Shown here: in pieces, positions 19,384-30,173 of the stretch
How positions within the stretch are numbered: position 1 is the first letter of the stretch
Layout: every line of letters begins with the position of its first letter
NCBI GenBank assembly: GCA_012837345.1
Contig: DURL01000101.1
Location: 1-37,595, forward strand
Source of the DNA: Bacteroidales bacterium
GTDB taxonomy: Bacteria; Bacteroidota; Bacteroidia; Bacteroidales; Dysgonomonadaceae
Length of the DNA: 37,595 nucleotides
Reading direction: 5' to 3'
The notes under the pieces: model-generated
Told to the model about the DNA's origin: nothing
Databases searched by the model: none
What the model saw: only the letters and a program-made list of their open reading frames with translations
Made by a program: the position numbers and the translations under genes

Positions 19384-20655
19384 TTACAACACGTTTTGAG
19401 GAAATATAATCCGGTAGTTGCCACTAAGGTGCATATAGGCAAAAAGTTGCAACAAACCATCATAATAGGCATCGAAGTAGCCGTCGTCGTAAGGCTCATG
19501 CCGGCTCTTCCAGAGCTGATCCACAAACTCCCGGCTCTTCTCGTGAGAGCAGACCAGGGAGACCGCGGCAGAAGAGGCCACCAGGCCCAATGAGTGACGC
19601 AGCTTCTCATATCCGCCGGCACCCAGGATCTCAGCCACCCTGGTTCCGTCTACATTGTATTGGTCCACAAACTGATCCACTCCCTGCGCATAGAGGAAGT
19701 TCTGGATGTTATGACCATATTGCTGTTGCCACTCCTGATCCTTGCATGCCCAGCTGTAATCGAGAGCGATGTTCATCGGTACGCGCCAGGAATCGAAACG
19801 GAAGGCATCACCGATGATGTGCCGGCTGTTGAGGAGTGATCCGTCGTAGTGGCTATAATCGGGGTTCAGACCTGTTTCCGGATGAATGACCTTCTGCAGG
19901 TAATCACGACTTTTACGGGCACATTCCCTCCAGTAATCGGCTCTCCCGTCCTCCGCCCAGCGTGCCCACACTTCGTAGAAGGCTGGCAGGTGATAGGAGG
20001 GATCGGTGAAGCCGGCGCCAAATCCGACCGGCACGAAAGTGATCAGCTGATGTTCGGGATGGATCAGCGCCGTCACACCCTGTTCACCGGTTTTGTCCAT
20101 GGAGTTGTTGAGGATGAACTGTGCCTCTTTGAGGTAATGAATACCGGTCTCATTGCCCCAGCGGTTGGAAGCAAAGATGAGTGAGGTGATGAAGTACAAC
20201 TCACCGTCGGAGGCAGGTCCCTGCGAATTGGGCGTGCCGTCGGTGCTGCAGCTCCAGCGGAAGTATCCTTTCATTGGTCCTTCCCGGTGCTGCATCTGTT
20301 GCCTTGACCAGCGCCAGAGACGGTCGAACATCTCCTTTTTGTCCAGCTGGACGGCAATCATCATGCCGTATGACATGCCTTCTGAACGGACATCGTTGTT
20401 CTTGATGTCTGAGATGTATGCCATTGAGTCTCCTGATTCAAAGTAGATCTTCTGTGATCCCTCAAACAGGTTTGAGAAAACCTCCTCCAGCCTCTCATCG
20501 ATCTCATGCTGTTTGTAACCCATCTCGGCGAGGAGGTTACGGTACTTACCGGTTTCAAAAGCACCTTTGTTCCAGGGTTCAAGTGCGGCGGATGTGCAGT
20601 TGGTCAGTTGCATGCAACTTATAAAATAGAATAACAATAACAATCTGTTTCTCAT
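19384..20655 (-). CDS. GH8 reducing-end xylose-releasing exo-oligoxylanase-like enzyme
   Basis: 423 aa, close to the usual length of Rex-type GH8 enzymes. The (alpha/alpha)6 family motifs are present: general acid E92 in VRSEGMSYGMM, PASDGELYF, and the probable base D288 in RFDSWRVPMN. Xylan-active GH8 enzymes of this type remove one xylose at a time from the reducing end of xylo-oligosaccharides; chitosanase and cellulase GH8 members are less likely here. The N-terminus is hydrophobic with two cysteines, C14 (FISC) and C20 (LTNC). Neither is a perfect lipobox, so lipoprotein status is uncertain. The gene is 52 bp after GH43_12 and 8 bp before GH115. Confidence 0.93.
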   Translation of the reverse strand: MRNRLLLLFYFISCMQLTNCTSAALEPWNKGAFETGKYRNLLAEMGYKQHEIDERLEEVFSNLFEGSQKIYFESGDSMAYISDIKNNDVRSEGMSYGMMIAVQLDKKEMFDRLWRWSRQQMQHREGPMKGYFRWSCSTDGTPNSQGPASDGELYFITSLIFASNRWGNETGIHYLKEAQFILNNSMDKTGEQGVTALIHPEHQLITFVPVGFGAGFTDPSYHLPAFYEVWARWAEDGRADYWRECARKSRDYLQKVIHPETGLNPDYSHYDGSLLNSRHIIGDAFRFDSWRVPMNIALDYSWACKDQEWQQQYGHNIQNFLYAQGVDQFVDQYNVDGTRVAEILGAGGYEKLRHSLGLVASSAAVSLVCSHEKSREFVDQLWKSRHEPYDDGYFDAYYDGLLQLFAYMHLSGNYRIIFPQNVL

Positions 20656-20707
20656 ACAATTGGATGGTGTGCTTGATCTTGATTATGCGAATGGATTCAT
20701 GGATCGA

Positions 20708-22294
20708 TTATCTTTCAGTGATATGCGTATCGATTCGGTAGTAATCGAAATCGGTATATCCCCCGGTCTCTTGTGTGGCATAGTATATCAGTCCAAAGCG
20801 GTAACCCATGAAATGGGGCAGTGTATAGGCCATCTGCAGGGTGTTGCCGATGGGCTCCCAGCTCACGCCGTCGAGACTATAAAAGCAGGTTGCCTTGTCG
20901 GTACGATCTCTGAAATCACATTCTACCTTGAGATGCACGCCATTTTGGTTCAGCGGTATGGAGGCGACCTCCACCGGCTTCTCTCCTTCTCCGTTGATCA
21001 TCACCACCGCATAGCGGTCGTTCTCCTTTTTCACTCCTACAAAGGCATATCTCTTTTGGAGGGCAATCATGCCCGCATAATCACCATTCTTCATCTGGGT
21101 GACCTCTATGAAGGTGGAGGCAGCGCTCTCCGGCCCGAAGGTGCGTTGTGTCAATGTGTTCCTGGCCTGCAGGGGGGAGTTGTCAATTCTCCCGCTGGTG
21201 AGCCGGAGATATCCGGGTGAATCGGTGAGCGACCAGCACCGGTTGTCGGGATTGTGGTTCCATTGCCAACAGAGGGGTAGGGGATCATCACCGGGCATGC
21301 GGTTGAACTCATCAGATGCCACGATGCCCCATACCCCCAGCTGTTCACCTGCCGGGATATCAAGCCTGTCGGGAACAGCTCCTTCTATCCCCAGCACCGG
21401 CCAGTCGTTTTCCCACTTCATCGGCATCAGGTAGGGGATGCGACCCACCGCTCCGTAGTCGCGGAACATATAGGCATACCAGTTACCCTCCGGGGTGTCG
21501 ATAATACTCCCCTGGGCGATGCCCCTATCCCGGAGCAGCCGTTTGCCCTCATAGGGTCCGGTGATGCTTTTCGACCTGTGCACGAGCACAGTCCGCATGT
21601 CATTAGGAGGCCATGTGATGTTAAAGAGATAGTAATAGCCGTTGTGCCGGATCATCTGTGATCCTTCAGCAGGAAGCCCTACTTTTTCAGAGGCCACCCT
21701 GCTGGCATTGGGTATGATCACCTGGTGTACGCCTCCCTCCCTGAGTCCCGTGAGCTCCGGGGTGAGTTCTGCAATACGGATGTCACCGGCACCATAGATC
21801 ATATAGACCCTGCCATCCTCATCGAAGAAAAGGGTGTGATCATGCAGTACAGGTTCAAAGCTCCTCTCTTTCCACTCTCCTTTTTCAATGTTGTCGGTGG
21901 TGAAGACGTGTGTCTTTCCCGAAGTGGCGGAAAAGGTGGAGACGTAATAGATCCCGTTGTGATGACGGATGCTGCTGGCCCAGGAGCCGGCACCATAGGC
22001 GTTGTTCCCGTTCTCAAGCCGGAGCTTCTCATTGTCTGCAAGGGTGTCATAGGCGTAGCTGACCAGCTTCCAGTTCACCAGGTCTTTCGATTTCATGACC
22101 GGCAGGCCGGGGCTCATGTGCATGGTGGTGCTGCTCATGTAGTAGGTGTCACCCACCCTTACCATGGCCACATCCGGCACATCAGCCCAGATAATCGGGT
22201 TGGTGGCTTTCAGCTCATCACTGTCGGACTGTGTACCCCCTTTTAACGAGAATAGGCCCAGGATTGAAAGAGATATAGCAAAGAATCGTTTCAT
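20708..22294 (-). CDS. GH43 (subfamily 12-like) arabinofuranosidase / xylosidase
   Basis: 528 aa with signal peptide (MKRFFAISLSILGLFSLKG). The opening NPIIWADVPDVAMV with STTMHMSPGLPVMKSKDLVNW is characteristic of GH43 subfamily 12. The triad is D41 (VPDVAM), D152 (LHDHTLFF) and E210 (LPAEGSQM). The C-terminal domain from about 315 is a beta-sandwich ending in DFDYYRID. Subfamily 12 members act mostly on arabinose side chains of arabinoxylan, some on xylose. It is likely periplasmic. A 281-bp gap separates it from the GH10 gene upstream and contains a hairpin and a candidate promoter, so it may start the long enzyme operon that continues with GH8. Confidence 0.94.
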   Translation of the reverse strand: MKRFFAISLSILGLFSLKGGTQSDSDELKATNPIIWADVPDVAMVRVGDTYYMSSTTMHMSPGLPVMKSKDLVNWKLVSYAYDTLADNEKLRLENGNNAYGAGSWASSIRHHNGIYYVSTFSATSGKTHVFTTDNIEKGEWKERSFEPVLHDHTLFFDEDGRVYMIYGAGDIRIAELTPELTGLREGGVHQVIIPNASRVASEKVGLPAEGSQMIRHNGYYYLFNITWPPNDMRTVLVHRSKSITGPYEGKRLLRDRGIAQGSIIDTPEGNWYAYMFRDYGAVGRIPYLMPMKWENDWPVLGIEGAVPDRLDIPAGEQLGVWGIVASDEFNRMPGDDPLPLCWQWNHNPDNRCWSLTDSPGYLRLTSGRIDNSPLQARNTLTQRTFGPESAASTFIEVTQMKNGDYAGMIALQKRYAFVGVKKENDRYAVVMINGEGEKPVEVASIPLNQNGVHLKVECDFRDRTDKATCFYSLDGVSWEPIGNTLQMAYTLPHFMGYRFGLIYYATQETGGYTDFDYYRIDTHITER

Positions 22295-22399
22295 GCGTAC
22301 AAATAATTAGTAAATTATTTCCGAAAGATATACATTTTTGATGACAATCGGTCTATTTCCTGATGACCAGAAACCGATGATGTAGATGAGGGAGGGAAA

Positions 22400-22407
22400 C
22401 AAACTTA
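22400..22407 (-). promoter_or_regulatory. Candidate -7 element upstream of GH43_12
   Basis: The minus strand reads TAAGTTTG, matching TAnnTTTG, about 106 bp before the GH43_12 start. A clear -33 box is not present. A promoter here would make GH43_12 and the genes after it a separate transcript from GH10. Confidence 0.3.
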
Positions 22408-22514
22408 TGGAGCTACACATGGAATGATGAATAAACCATTTTGGATTATTCAGTCAATATCTTCCGTAAATTGAAAAAACAACCACTGGCAGGGTGAGTA
22501 TTACGCGATGAAAG

Positions 22515-22556
22515 CAGACCAATGAAGGTTTGATGATGCATTCCTTCATTGGTCTG
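22515..22556 (-). terminator. Perfect 14-bp hairpin downstream of GH10
   Basis: CAGACCAATGAAGG at 22515-22528 and its exact complement CCTTCATTGGTCTG at 22543-22556 enclose a 14-nt loop. It begins 20 bp after the GH10 stop. On the minus strand only a short T-containing tract (CTTTCATC) follows, so it is a weak terminator by the classic rule. It may instead end or stabilise the GH10 transcript. Confidence 0.55.
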
Positions 22557-22575
22557 TCATATCTTTTCTGCAGGT

Positions 22576-23712
22576 TTATTCATTCTCCCCGGTGGTGAGT
22601 TGGCTGATCAGATCTGTTACAACTGCTTTGGGTTGATGATCACGGTCGAAAAGAAGCGGGTAATCGGTACGTCCCGGTACCGGGAAATTGTTCTTCCAGG
22701 AATCTCCATCGCTTACTCCCCACATGGTAACGCGCAGCACATTGTCACTGTTTTTCAGGAAGAGATTGAAGAGATCCATCATTCGGTTGTTCCATGCTTG
22801 TGCTACCTCTTCAGGCAATCCTTCGGTATAGGGATCGATCTCGTTGCGATATGCTTCCATGTCGGCCAGATTGGCACCTCCCATGCGGCGTGGTTCAGGC
22901 AGTGGGCTGACATCCAGTTCCGTAATCAGTACCTTGACACCAGCGTTCACATAGTCGCTGATGGTTTCCTGATACTCTTCAATGGTGGGATTGTCCATGC
23001 CAAGGTGTCCCTGCATCCCGATGCCGTCGATACGAATGCCCCGTTCCTTAAGTGTGTTGATCAGTCTGACAACCGTTTCGCGTTTCCCCGGATACCATTC
23101 ATTGTAGTCGTTGTAATACAATTCAGCGTCGGGGTCAGCTTCCTGGGCATATTGAAAAGCCAGCGGGATGAACTCTTCTCCCAATATCTCATAGAATTTG
23201 CTCTTGCGGTAGGAGCCGTCTTCCAGAATGGCCTCGTTTACCACATCCCACCCCTTTATTACGTCTTTATAACGGCCTACAACAGTGTAGATATGCTCCT
23301 TCATCCTCTCTTTCAATACCTCCGGAGTCACATTCTCTCCATTTTCATCCACGCAGAACCAGGCAGGCAATTGTGAATGCCAGATCAGACAATGGCCGGT
23401 AATGGTCAGGTTGTTGTCAACACCAAACTGTACAAACTGATCGGCCTGCCTGAAGTTGTACCGATCTATTTCCGGGTGGATCTCAGCGCTCTTCATACAG
23501 TTTTCAGCCACAATGGCATTGAAATGATTCTGGATAATGTATGTTGCTGCCGTGTCGTGACCGGCTGCCTGTCGTGTGTTCAGGGCCACACCAATCAGAA
23601 ATTTATCAGCCAGCACATCTTTTAATCCGGTTTCCTCTTTCGCCGTACGATTGCTACAAGCCGCAAAAACAACGGTAGCCGTCAGCAACAATGCAATTCT
23701 CATTTTTTTCAT
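22576..23712 (-). CDS. GH10 endo-beta-1,4-xylanase, lipoprotein
   Basis: 378 aa. The lipoprotein signal ends in FAAC with acyl-cysteine C19, so the enzyme is membrane-anchored and probably on the cell surface. The GH10 barrel is complete: HCLIWHSQLPAWF, acid/base E160 in WDVVNEA, YYNDYNEW, and nucleophile E265 in LITELDV. It is a single-domain enzyme without visible binding modules. It would cut the xylan backbone into oligosaccharides for SusC/SusD. The gene is preceded by a 355-bp gap holding the terminator of the CE1 transcript and a long inverted repeat, and followed by a hairpin, so its expression may be set independently of its neighbours. Confidence 0.97.
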   Translation of the reverse strand: MKKMRIALLLTATVVFAACSNRTAKEETGLKDVLADKFLIGVALNTRQAAGHDTAATYIIQNHFNAIVAENCMKSAEIHPEIDRYNFRQADQFVQFGVDNNLTITGHCLIWHSQLPAWFCVDENGENVTPEVLKERMKEHIYTVVGRYKDVIKGWDVVNEAILEDGSYRKSKFYEILGEEFIPLAFQYAQEADPDAELYYNDYNEWYPGKRETVVRLINTLKERGIRIDGIGMQGHLGMDNPTIEEYQETISDYVNAGVKVLITELDVSPLPEPRRMGGANLADMEAYRNEIDPYTEGLPEEVAQAWNNRMMDLFNLFLKNSDNVLRVTMWGVSDGDSWKNNFPVPGRTDYPLLFDRDHQPKAVVTDLISQLTTGENE

Positions 23713-23753
23713 GTTATTCTTGTCGTTTGATTAGGTAATATTTCACTTTGAAA

Positions 23754-23819
23754 AGTTCAATTATTGTGATGATCGTAACCGGAGAAAGAATTGAGAAACC
23801 GTTATACAATAATTGAACT
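23754..23819. repeat. 14-bp perfect inverted repeat upstream of GH10
   Basis: AGTTCAATTATTGT at 23754-23767 and ACAATAATTGAACT at 23806-23819 are exact reverse complements separated by 38 bp. The nearer arm begins 42 bp before the GH10 start. The pair could form an RNA hairpin in the GH10 leader or be two half-sites for a dimeric regulator such as an HTCS. No exact copy was noticed at the other promoters of the window. Confidence 0.7.
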
Positions 23820-23993
23820 GCAAATAAAATATGTTTGGCGGATACCCGGTGCCAATATTAGATACTTTTCTCCCTTTTTTGGGTATTTAACAGAACATTG
23901 TATAAATATAACACATGGTTCATCTCTACTACAGAAAGGAGACGCATTGATGGCGGATCAATTATAACCAGATATACCCGTTCATCAAGGCTG

Positions 23994-24040
23994 AAAAAAA
24001 ACCCCCCATGCTGTATTTTATATACGGCTACGGGAGGTTT
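23994..24040 (-). terminator. Rho-independent terminator after the CE1 gene
   Basis: Read on the minus strand, AAACCTCCC pairs with GGGGGGTTT (one mismatch) and the inner arms GCCGTAT and ATACAGC pair with one wobble around a 5-nt loop; seven or more T residues follow directly. It lies 28 bp after the CE1 stop codon. This is the strongest intrinsic terminator seen in the window. It should end most susC-susD-CE1 transcripts. The rest of the 355-bp gap up to GH10 holds the inverted repeat and no gene. Confidence 0.8.
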
Positions 24041-24067
24041 GACGATCAGTCAGGGAGAGCTCTTACT

Positions 24068-25402
<1,335 letters not shown>

Positions 25403-25428
25403 TCATCAAAAATTGAAAAGGAAAATGT

Positions 25429-27108
25429 TTACCATCCCGGATTTTGAACCAGGTTTGGATTGATAGAGGTTACATTGTAAGGATAGGGAAACCACTCATG
25501 CTTTCCTGCCTGGAACCCAACCTGATTCCCTGCATTGGGTTCCGAGTAGGTGAGATAGCCTCTGTGTGCAGGCTCCCCATCGTTGATAAAGGCATCTTTC
25601 AGGGAAGGAATATGCTTACCTGCATTCTTCACTTTCTCAAACTCTCCCCATCGTTTCATATCGACCCAACGGGAGCCTTCCATCCACAATTCATAGTTTC
25701 TTTCTTTCTTCACGTCAGCAAGTGTCAGGGATGAACTTACGTAGTCAGATCCTGCACGTTGCTGCACCATTTGGAGATATTGAAGACCATCGTTGTCGTT
25801 TGTCTGGGCACAGGCTTCTGCATACATCAATAGCACATCCGCATAGCGCATGATGATGAAGTTGTTGAAGCGATACGAGTTGGCTGAACGGTCTTCCTTG
25901 GCAACGATATGTTTTCTCTGCAGATAATTGCTCTGTCCGTAGAGACCATCAGGATTCACGATTCCCCTGTTCGGGTCGGCAAGCTTCTGTGCCTTGCTCA
26001 TTCCGTTGATGTCACCACCGTCACTGGGCCATTCAAGCTCGGTAAGAAACTCTTCATAAGATATGATGGTGGCTTTGCGACGATAGGAGTCGCCGTCGTT
26101 GGCCGCAAACTCGTTAGCGAAAGTCTCCTCTACGGCCAGACCGCCCCATCCCTGGTCAGCCTGCATCGTGGGAGATGCTGCCAGACGGGACGATCTCCAT
26201 CCCCAAAGGTTCATCTCCATCCAGGTTGAACGCTGTATCTTTCCATCCCAATCGCCTATACTGGCGTTGTTGATCAGATTCAGCTCAAATACTTTCTCCG
26301 GAGAACCGTCACCTGAGAGATGGAAGAGGGTCCCAAATTGCTCACCGGGCACGAGTGCATACTTACCGGATGTGATCACATTCTTGAGAACTGTTTTCGC
26401 ACCCGCATAATCGCCAGCGTTGAGAAGCGCTTTACCCTGCACCGCCCAGGCAAATCCCTTGGTTACTTTCACTGCGCCATCCTTGTCTGCAGTACTCTCT
26501 CTTTGGTCAAGATATTGCACCGCCTCGGCACACTCCGTTGCACACCACTTGAGCAGATCCTCGTGACTGCCTTCATAATTTGTCGGTTTGTCTTCGGGGG
26601 CAAGCAGATGATCCACAAGTGGCGGGTTGCCCCACGCCAGCGCAGCCGTCATATGACACCAGGCACGGATCACCCTGGCTTCAGAGATACAGCGGTCCTT
26701 GACGGCGCTTTCACCATATTCGAAATTGTCAATTACCAGGTTGGAATGATAGATCACGAAGTATAAACGTCTGTACAATTGATACACAACAGAGCTTTGC
26801 GAATCGAAACGAAATTCATTGATGCTGGCGAACTGATCATTGTCCCCGTAGAATTCTCCTGCTGCGAGCACGTTGTCTGCACAGTAATTGAAAATGATAT
26901 TATAGGGAACATAGATGCCATCATTGCCTCCGATATTGGTAATGAAGTCACCGTATAGATTGACCAGTGCAGATTCGGCATCCTCATCGGTCTGGTAAAA
27001 TGAATCTATACCGATGACACCCTTCTGGGGTATGTCAAGCAGATCCTCGTTGCAAGCCGAGAATAAGGTGACAGCTATGATGAGTATGGGTAGTATATAT
27101 TTTTTCAT
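25429..27108 (-). CDS. susD: SusD-family surface glycan-binding lipoprotein
   Basis: 559 aa. The lipoprotein signal (MKKYILPILIIAVTLFSAC) has acyl-cysteine C19. The mature start CNEDLLDIPQKGVIGIDSFYQTD is typical of SusD proteins. The helical repeat core is visible in YRRLYFVIYHSNLVIDN, ISEARVIRAWCHMTAALAWG and KGFAWAVQGKALLNAGDYAG. The C-terminal RagB/SusD region contains ELWMEGSRWVDMKRWGE and ends with NPNLVQNPGW. It caps the SusC transporter and delivers xylan oligosaccharides. The start is 17 bp after the susC stop. No SusE/F-like surface glycan-binding protein gene follows, unlike many PULs; the next gene is an esterase. Confidence 0.97.
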   Translation of the reverse strand: MKKYILPILIIAVTLFSACNEDLLDIPQKGVIGIDSFYQTDEDAESALVNLYGDFITNIGGNDGIYVPYNIIFNYCADNVLAAGEFYGDNDQFASINEFRFDSQSSVVYQLYRRLYFVIYHSNLVIDNFEYGESAVKDRCISEARVIRAWCHMTAALAWGNPPLVDHLLAPEDKPTNYEGSHEDLLKWCATECAEAVQYLDQRESTADKDGAVKVTKGFAWAVQGKALLNAGDYAGAKTVLKNVITSGKYALVPGEQFGTLFHLSGDGSPEKVFELNLINNASIGDWDGKIQRSTWMEMNLWGWRSSRLAASPTMQADQGWGGLAVEETFANEFAANDGDSYRRKATIISYEEFLTELEWPSDGGDINGMSKAQKLADPNRGIVNPDGLYGQSNYLQRKHIVAKEDRSANSYRFNNFIIMRYADVLLMYAEACAQTNDNDGLQYLQMVQQRAGSDYVSSSLTLADVKKERNYELWMEGSRWVDMKRWGEFEKVKNAGKHIPSLKDAFINDGEPAHRGYLTYSEPNAGNQVGFQAGKHEWFPYPYNVTSINPNLVQNPGW

Positions 27109-27125
27109 ATGTATAATGTGTTGAA

Positions 27126-30100
27126 TTAGAATGTGATGTTAAGACCAAATGTAATCTTCTTCGATTGCGGGTAGGTACCGTTGTCGAACCCGGCTCGTTG
27201 AGGGGCCGTACTGACAGTAGCTGTCTCCGGATCCACACCGGGATAATCGGTAAAAGTGAAGAAGTCATCCAGTGATACATAGAGCCTCAATCTGTTGATC
27301 AGTGCTTTTTGGGTTATCTCTACCGGAAGGGTGTAGCCGAGCTGAAGCTGTTTGATCTTGAAGTAGGCTCCGCTGAACATGGATGCCGACGATCCCCAGA
27401 AATGCCAGTCAGTTGCGACAGCCTGCGGATTGGGCATGGAGGCATTCCTGTTGTCTGTTGTCCAGGCGTTGTCATAATAATATTTCAGTGAGTTGCGCAT
27501 CGGTGTATCGGCACGATACAACACGGTGAAAATATCGTTGCCGCCCACACCTGCACCAAACATATTCAGATCCAGTCCTTTGTATGCGAGGCTGATGTTC
27601 ACGCCGTAGGTGTAATCAGGAATAGCCTTACCGAGATAGGTCATATCGCCATCCGAGATAGCCCCGTCACCGTTGATATCGGTGAGGATCGCTTCACCAG
27701 TATCAGGATTCACCCCTTCATACTGGTATCCTCTGAAATACCAGATAGGATGTCCCACCTCGAATGCGGTGCGGACAGGGTTGTTGGTGCCATCTACACC
27801 ACCTGTGGCACCTTCCAGCCGTGCGATGGAGGGATCAAGATAGGTTACTTCGTTGTGTAATGTAGAGAAATTGGCACTCACCGAGTAACTGAAATCCTCA
27901 CCGATATTGTCTCTCCAGGAAGCCTCCAGCTCGAAGCCTCTGTTGAGTACAGATCCTGCGTTGACTGTGGTTTCTGCCACACCCAGTTCAGGAACCGGGT
28001 TGATGTTTACCAGGAGATCCTCGGTTCTCTTGTCATAATAGTCTGCCGAGAAAGCGAGTCTGTTTCTCAGAAATCTCATTTCAACACCCAGGTCGAGCTG
28101 ATCCGATGTTTCCCATCTGAGGTTCGGGTTGGCCAGTCCAGAAGGCTTGGAACCATATGAGGGTCCACTATCCTCCACACCATACTGATACCAGGAGCTG
28201 TTGTAAGCGATGGTGGTGCTGTACTTGTAATCGTTGAGTACATTGATATTCCCATTCCTACCCCAGGAAGCACGGAGTCTCAGGAATGAGAAAGTATCCA
28301 TGTTAAGGTTTTCGGAAAAGAATTTTTCGTTGCTGACAGTCCAGCCTGCAGAAAATGAGGGGAAGTATCCCCAGCGATTGTCAGCAGGAAGCTTGGAAGA
28401 GTCGAACGCATCGGCACGGAAGTTGGCCTGAAGGGTATAGCGATTGTCAAAAGTGTAGACAAGACGTCCGAAATAGGAGATCTGGGTCGACTTGCCGGGT
28501 AGATTGCCGTAACTCTTTACCGTCTTCTCTTCTCCGTCGACCATATTACTCTTCACATAATCCATGTAACGGAAGTTGGGTTCATATCCTGTCAGGATAT
28601 CAGGTCCCTGCGCACTGGTAGAGACGTTGTCCCAACTGTTCTCGATATATGACATACCGGCCATGGCGGTGATGGCATGCTGATCGAGAGTGATGTTGTA
28701 GTTGACAAAATTCTCAAACTGATAATATAGGCCGGTATTGGCGTTTGCAGAGATGTTGTAGTCGTCCGACTTCGCCTGCGGTGTTGCATAATAGGGCGTA
28801 TTGAAGCTGTGAGAGTTGCTCTGTGACACCCTGTAACCCAGACGGGAGGTGATCACAAGCCCCTTCACCGGTTTCAGATTCCCGTAGATCATACCACGCA
28901 GTGTGACACCCTTGTTTTCAGAGTCCACCCGGTCTCTTTGCAACAATGGGTTTCCGCTATCGTCAGTGATATACTTTGAAGTGGCATAGTAAAGCCCATT
29001 ATCAGGATCCCTGAGTATGATCTTGCCTTCATCATATGCCTGCTTCATGGTGGGAGCGAATTGATCCGGACTGGAGTAATATACAGGTGTTAATGGGTCC
29101 AGTGTCAGCACTGAGTTCATCAGTGAGCCATACTGTGTCATATGGGGAACCGATTTGGTGGACCATTTCTCGATGGAGTTGTTGGTTCCTACCTGTAACC
29201 ATTTCTTGATGTTGTAATCGGCATTGATCTGTGCTGAGAGACGCTTGTAGACATCCTTGTCTCCTTTTACGATGCCATCGTTGTGGATGTAATTGACGGA
29301 GGTGAAATAATTACCCTGGTTGTTGCCTCCCTGGAAGGTAACGGTATGCTTCTGACTCCAGGAGGGAGCAAATACCGCTTCAAACCAGTTGGTATCGGTA
29401 TTGTCATAATTGTTTGCCTCCAGCTGTGTGTCGATCGGCAGACCTGACATTCTTTTATAATCAATGAAATCATCCGCACCGAATATTTGCGGGTGACGTG
29501 CAAGACTCTGATTGGCATAACTTACATCATAGGTGATGCTGGAGGTGCCCCTGGCGGATGCACCTGATTTGGTGGTTACCAGAACGACACCGTTCCCTGC
29601 CGCAGCACCATAAATGGCTGCAGAAGCAGCATCCTTCAATATTTCAATTGATTCAATCATTGAGGGATCCAGGTATTGAATATTGTCTACCTGAAGACCA
29701 TCTACGATAAGCAGTGGTCCGATCTTATCAGAATTGGATGAATAACCGCGTACCCGAATGGTTGCCCCCTGGCCGGGAGCACCCGAATTGGTGAGCACCT
29801 GTACACCGGACGCCTTACCCTGCAGGGCTGCTGCAGCATCAGGCGTCACCACATTTTGGAGCGCATCCGATCGGACCGATGAAATGGCACCGGAAATATC
29901 ACTCTTTCGCATGGTGCCGTAACCGACCACCACAATCTCATCCAGGTCGGTTGCGGTTTCGGTCATTACCACATTGATGACTGACTGATTACCGACCACA
30001 ACCTCCCAACTGTCCATACCGACAAACGAAAACTGCAGTACGGAACTTGATCCAGCCACAGAAATTGTGTAGTTACCATCAATATCGGTAATGACACCAT

Positions 30101-30173
30101 GTTGTGTTCCTTTTTCCAGAATGGTCACACCCGGAATCGGTTCGCCTTGATTGTCTGTCACACTACCTCTCAC
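27126..30173 (-). CDS. susC: SusC-family TonB-dependent outer-membrane transporter (start region frameshifted)
   Basis: Uninterrupted frame of 1015 codons from the GTG at 30173, but this cannot be the real start because no signal peptide would be present. The protein opens with a carboxypeptidase-regulatory-like domain (VRGSVTDNQGEPIPGVTILE). The motif DEIVVVGYGTMRKSDISGAI follows, then the plug (ALQGKASGVQVLTNSGAPGQ, IRVRGYSS) and a 22-strand barrel whose last strand ends KKITFGLNITF. It should import xylan oligosaccharides with SusD. The in-frame upstream codons (30174-30239) encode a good signal peptide, but the only ATG lies in another frame; see the leader entry. Function depends on whether the frameshift is real. 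Confidence 0.93.
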   Translation of the reverse strand: MRGSVTDNQGEPIPGVTILEKGTQHGVITDIDGNYTISVAGSSSVLQFSFVGMDSWEVVVGNQSVINVVMTETATDLDEIVVVGYGTMRKSDISGAISSVRSDALQNVVTPDAAAALQGKASGVQVLTNSGAPGQGATIRVRGYSSNSDKIGPLLIVDGLQVDNIQYLDPSMIESIEILKDAASAAIYGAAAGNGVVLVTTKSGASARGTSSITYDVSYANQSLARHPQIFGADDFIDYKRMSGLPIDTQLEANNYDNTDTNWFEAVFAPSWSQKHTVTFQGGNNQGNYFTSVNYIHNDGIVKGDKDVYKRLSAQINADYNIKKWLQVGTNNSIEKWSTKSVPHMTQYGSLMNSVLTLDPLTPVYYSSPDQFAPTMKQAYDEGKIILRDPDNGLYYATSKYITDDSGNPLLQRDRVDSENKGVTLRGMIYGNLKPVKGLVITSRLGYRVSQSNSHSFNTPYYATPQAKSDDYNISANANTGLYYQFENFVNYNITLDQHAITAMAGMSYIENSWDNVSTSAQGPDILTGYEPNFRYMDYVKSNMVDGEEKTVKSYGNLPGKSTQISYFGRLVYTFDNRYTLQANFRADAFDSSKLPADNRWGYFPSFSAGWTVSNEKFFSENLNMDTFSFLRLRASWGRNGNINVLNDYKYSTTIAYNSSWYQYGVEDSGPSYGSKPSGLANPNLRWETSDQLDLGVEMRFLRNRLAFSADYYDKRTEDLLVNINPVPELGVAETTVNAGSVLNRGFELEASWRDNIGEDFSYSVSANFSTLHNEVTYLDPSIARLEGATGGVDGTNNPVRTAFEVGHPIWYFRGYQYEGVNPDTGEAILTDINGDGAISDGDMTYLGKAIPDYTYGVNISLAYKGLDLNMFGAGVGGNDIFTVLYRADTPMRNSLKYYYDNAWTTDNRNASMPNPQAVATDWHFWGSSASMFSGAYFKIKQLQLGYTLPVEITQKALINRLRLYVSLDDFFTFTDYPGVDPETATVSTAPQRAGFDNGTYPQSKKITFGLNITF

